Assembly (NCBI GenBank): GCA_947174965.1
Contig: CAMWKY010000161.1
Coordinates: 1 to 5,510, forward strand
Direction of reading: 5' to 3'
Length of the DNA stretch: 5,510 bases
Source: an uncultured Ruminococcus sp.
GTDB taxonomy: Bacteria > Bacillota > Clostridia > Oscillospirales > Ruminococcaceae
How positions within the stretch are numbered: position 1 is the first letter of the stretch; each line of letters begins with the position of its first letter. Below the pieces are notes generated by a model. The model was not told the origin of the DNA and did no database searches. It saw only the letters and a list, made by a program, of their open reading frames with translations. Made by a program: the position numbers and the translations under genes. This document shows, piece after piece, positions 5,109-5,510 of this stretch.

Positions 5109-5510
5109 TTATTCTCCGTATATAGCATCAGTGACCGCTACAATAATCGAATATTTATCCTTTCCCAACTCAGTTTTTCTGGCTTCAAGGTCGAAATCTT
5201 CGCCAAAAAGCAGATACTTTTGCATAATAGTTTCCTTATCTGTAACACTACTTCCTTTATTAAGAGTAACAACGAACCGATAATTCTGCGGATTTTCCAC
5301 ATATTCTTCATATTCGGCAATTAAAGCCTCTGCTTTTTCGAGAAATTCGTCCTTTCTGGATTCATCATGTATTGTCAAAATAAATGTCATTACATATTCC
5401 TTGTCCGAACCAACAGTTTTGCCATCAACTTCGGAAATTTTCATACAGTCATTTTCATTGACACACTTTTCTATATCAGAAGCACATCTTTTGTCATACA
5501 TATCTACAAC
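5109..5510 (-). CDS. C-terminal part of unrecognised protein, truncated by right window edge
   Basis: I do not recognise this protein. About 133 codons are visible before a TAA stop. The frame is still open at the window edge (it reads Val-Val-Asp before the first ATG at 5501) and the nine bases before that ATG show no ribosome binding site, so the true start is probably outside the window. The visible part begins with three cysteines in a short stretch (C6, C13 and C19 counted from the ATG). A beta-like segment (YVMTFILTIHD), a strongly charged helix-like segment (DESRKDEFLEKAEALIAEYEEYVE), and a final strand (YSIIVAVTDAIYG) follow. No catalytic motif or membrane segment is evident. Its stop lies 25 bases before speE with no terminator between, so it is probably co-transcribed with the polyamine genes. 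Whether it has any polyamine role cannot be judged from sequence. Confidence 0.7.
   Translation of the reverse strand, partial: VVDMYDKRCASDIEKCVNENDCMKISEVDGKTVGSDKEYVMTFILTIHDESRKDEFLEKAEALIAEYEEYVENPQNYRFVVTLNKGSSVTDKETIMQKYLLFGEDFDLEARKTELGKDKYSIIVAVTDAIYGE

Noticed and set aside
5103..5324. 73-codon plus-strand open frame at the right end
   Set aside because: Antisense to the partial gene upstream of speE, with no ribosome binding site or family resemblance.

Overview
The window looks like chromosomal DNA of a low-GC Firmicute. Strong AGGAGG-type ribosome binding sites, A/T-rich short gaps, and DUF3592 and DUF1963 genes beside a clostridial-style polyamine cluster suggest a Ruminococcus-like gut Clostridium. 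This placement is an inference from gene content and was not checked by database search.

Every convincing gene lies on the minus strand, so transcription runs from high to low coordinates. Gaps between genes are at most 34 bases and several genes overlap or nearly touch. No promoter or GC-rich terminator is visible, so the whole window reads as the inside of one long transcription unit that enters at the right edge and leaves at the left edge. In transcription order it holds: the C-terminal part of an unrecognised protein (5510-5109); speE, a polyamine aminopropyltransferase (5083-4232); speB, an agmatinase-family ureohydrolase (4242-3391); a DUF1963/YwqG-like acidic protein (3372-2650); two tandem two-TM DUF3592-like proteins (2635-2192 and 2192-1734); a carboxynorspermidine/carboxyspermidine dehydrogenase of the saccharopine dehydrogenase superfamily (1720-518); and two tandem small paralogous proteins with a probable SH3-like small beta-barrel pattern (488-258, and 223 to beyond position 1).

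The core is spermidine metabolism. SpeB would make putrescine from agmatine. SpeE would add an aminopropyl group from decarboxylated S-adenosylmethionine. The dehydrogenase would instead start the aspartate-semialdehyde route through carboxyspermidine. Two alternative chemistries for the same triamine therefore appear to be co-transcribed. Their partner enzymes (SpeA, SpeD, carboxynorspermidine decarboxylase) are not in the window. Between speB and the dehydrogenase sits a three-gene block with no known polyamine role (DUF1963 plus two DUF3592 paralogs).

Three starts were shortened from the longest reading frame because good Shine-Dalgarno sites sit before internal ATGs (2635, 2192, 1720). 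One small gene (223 to 1) was found by translating the left edge by hand. I see no RNA genes, CRISPR arrays, insertion sequences or origins. There is no gene-free stretch longer than 34 bases.
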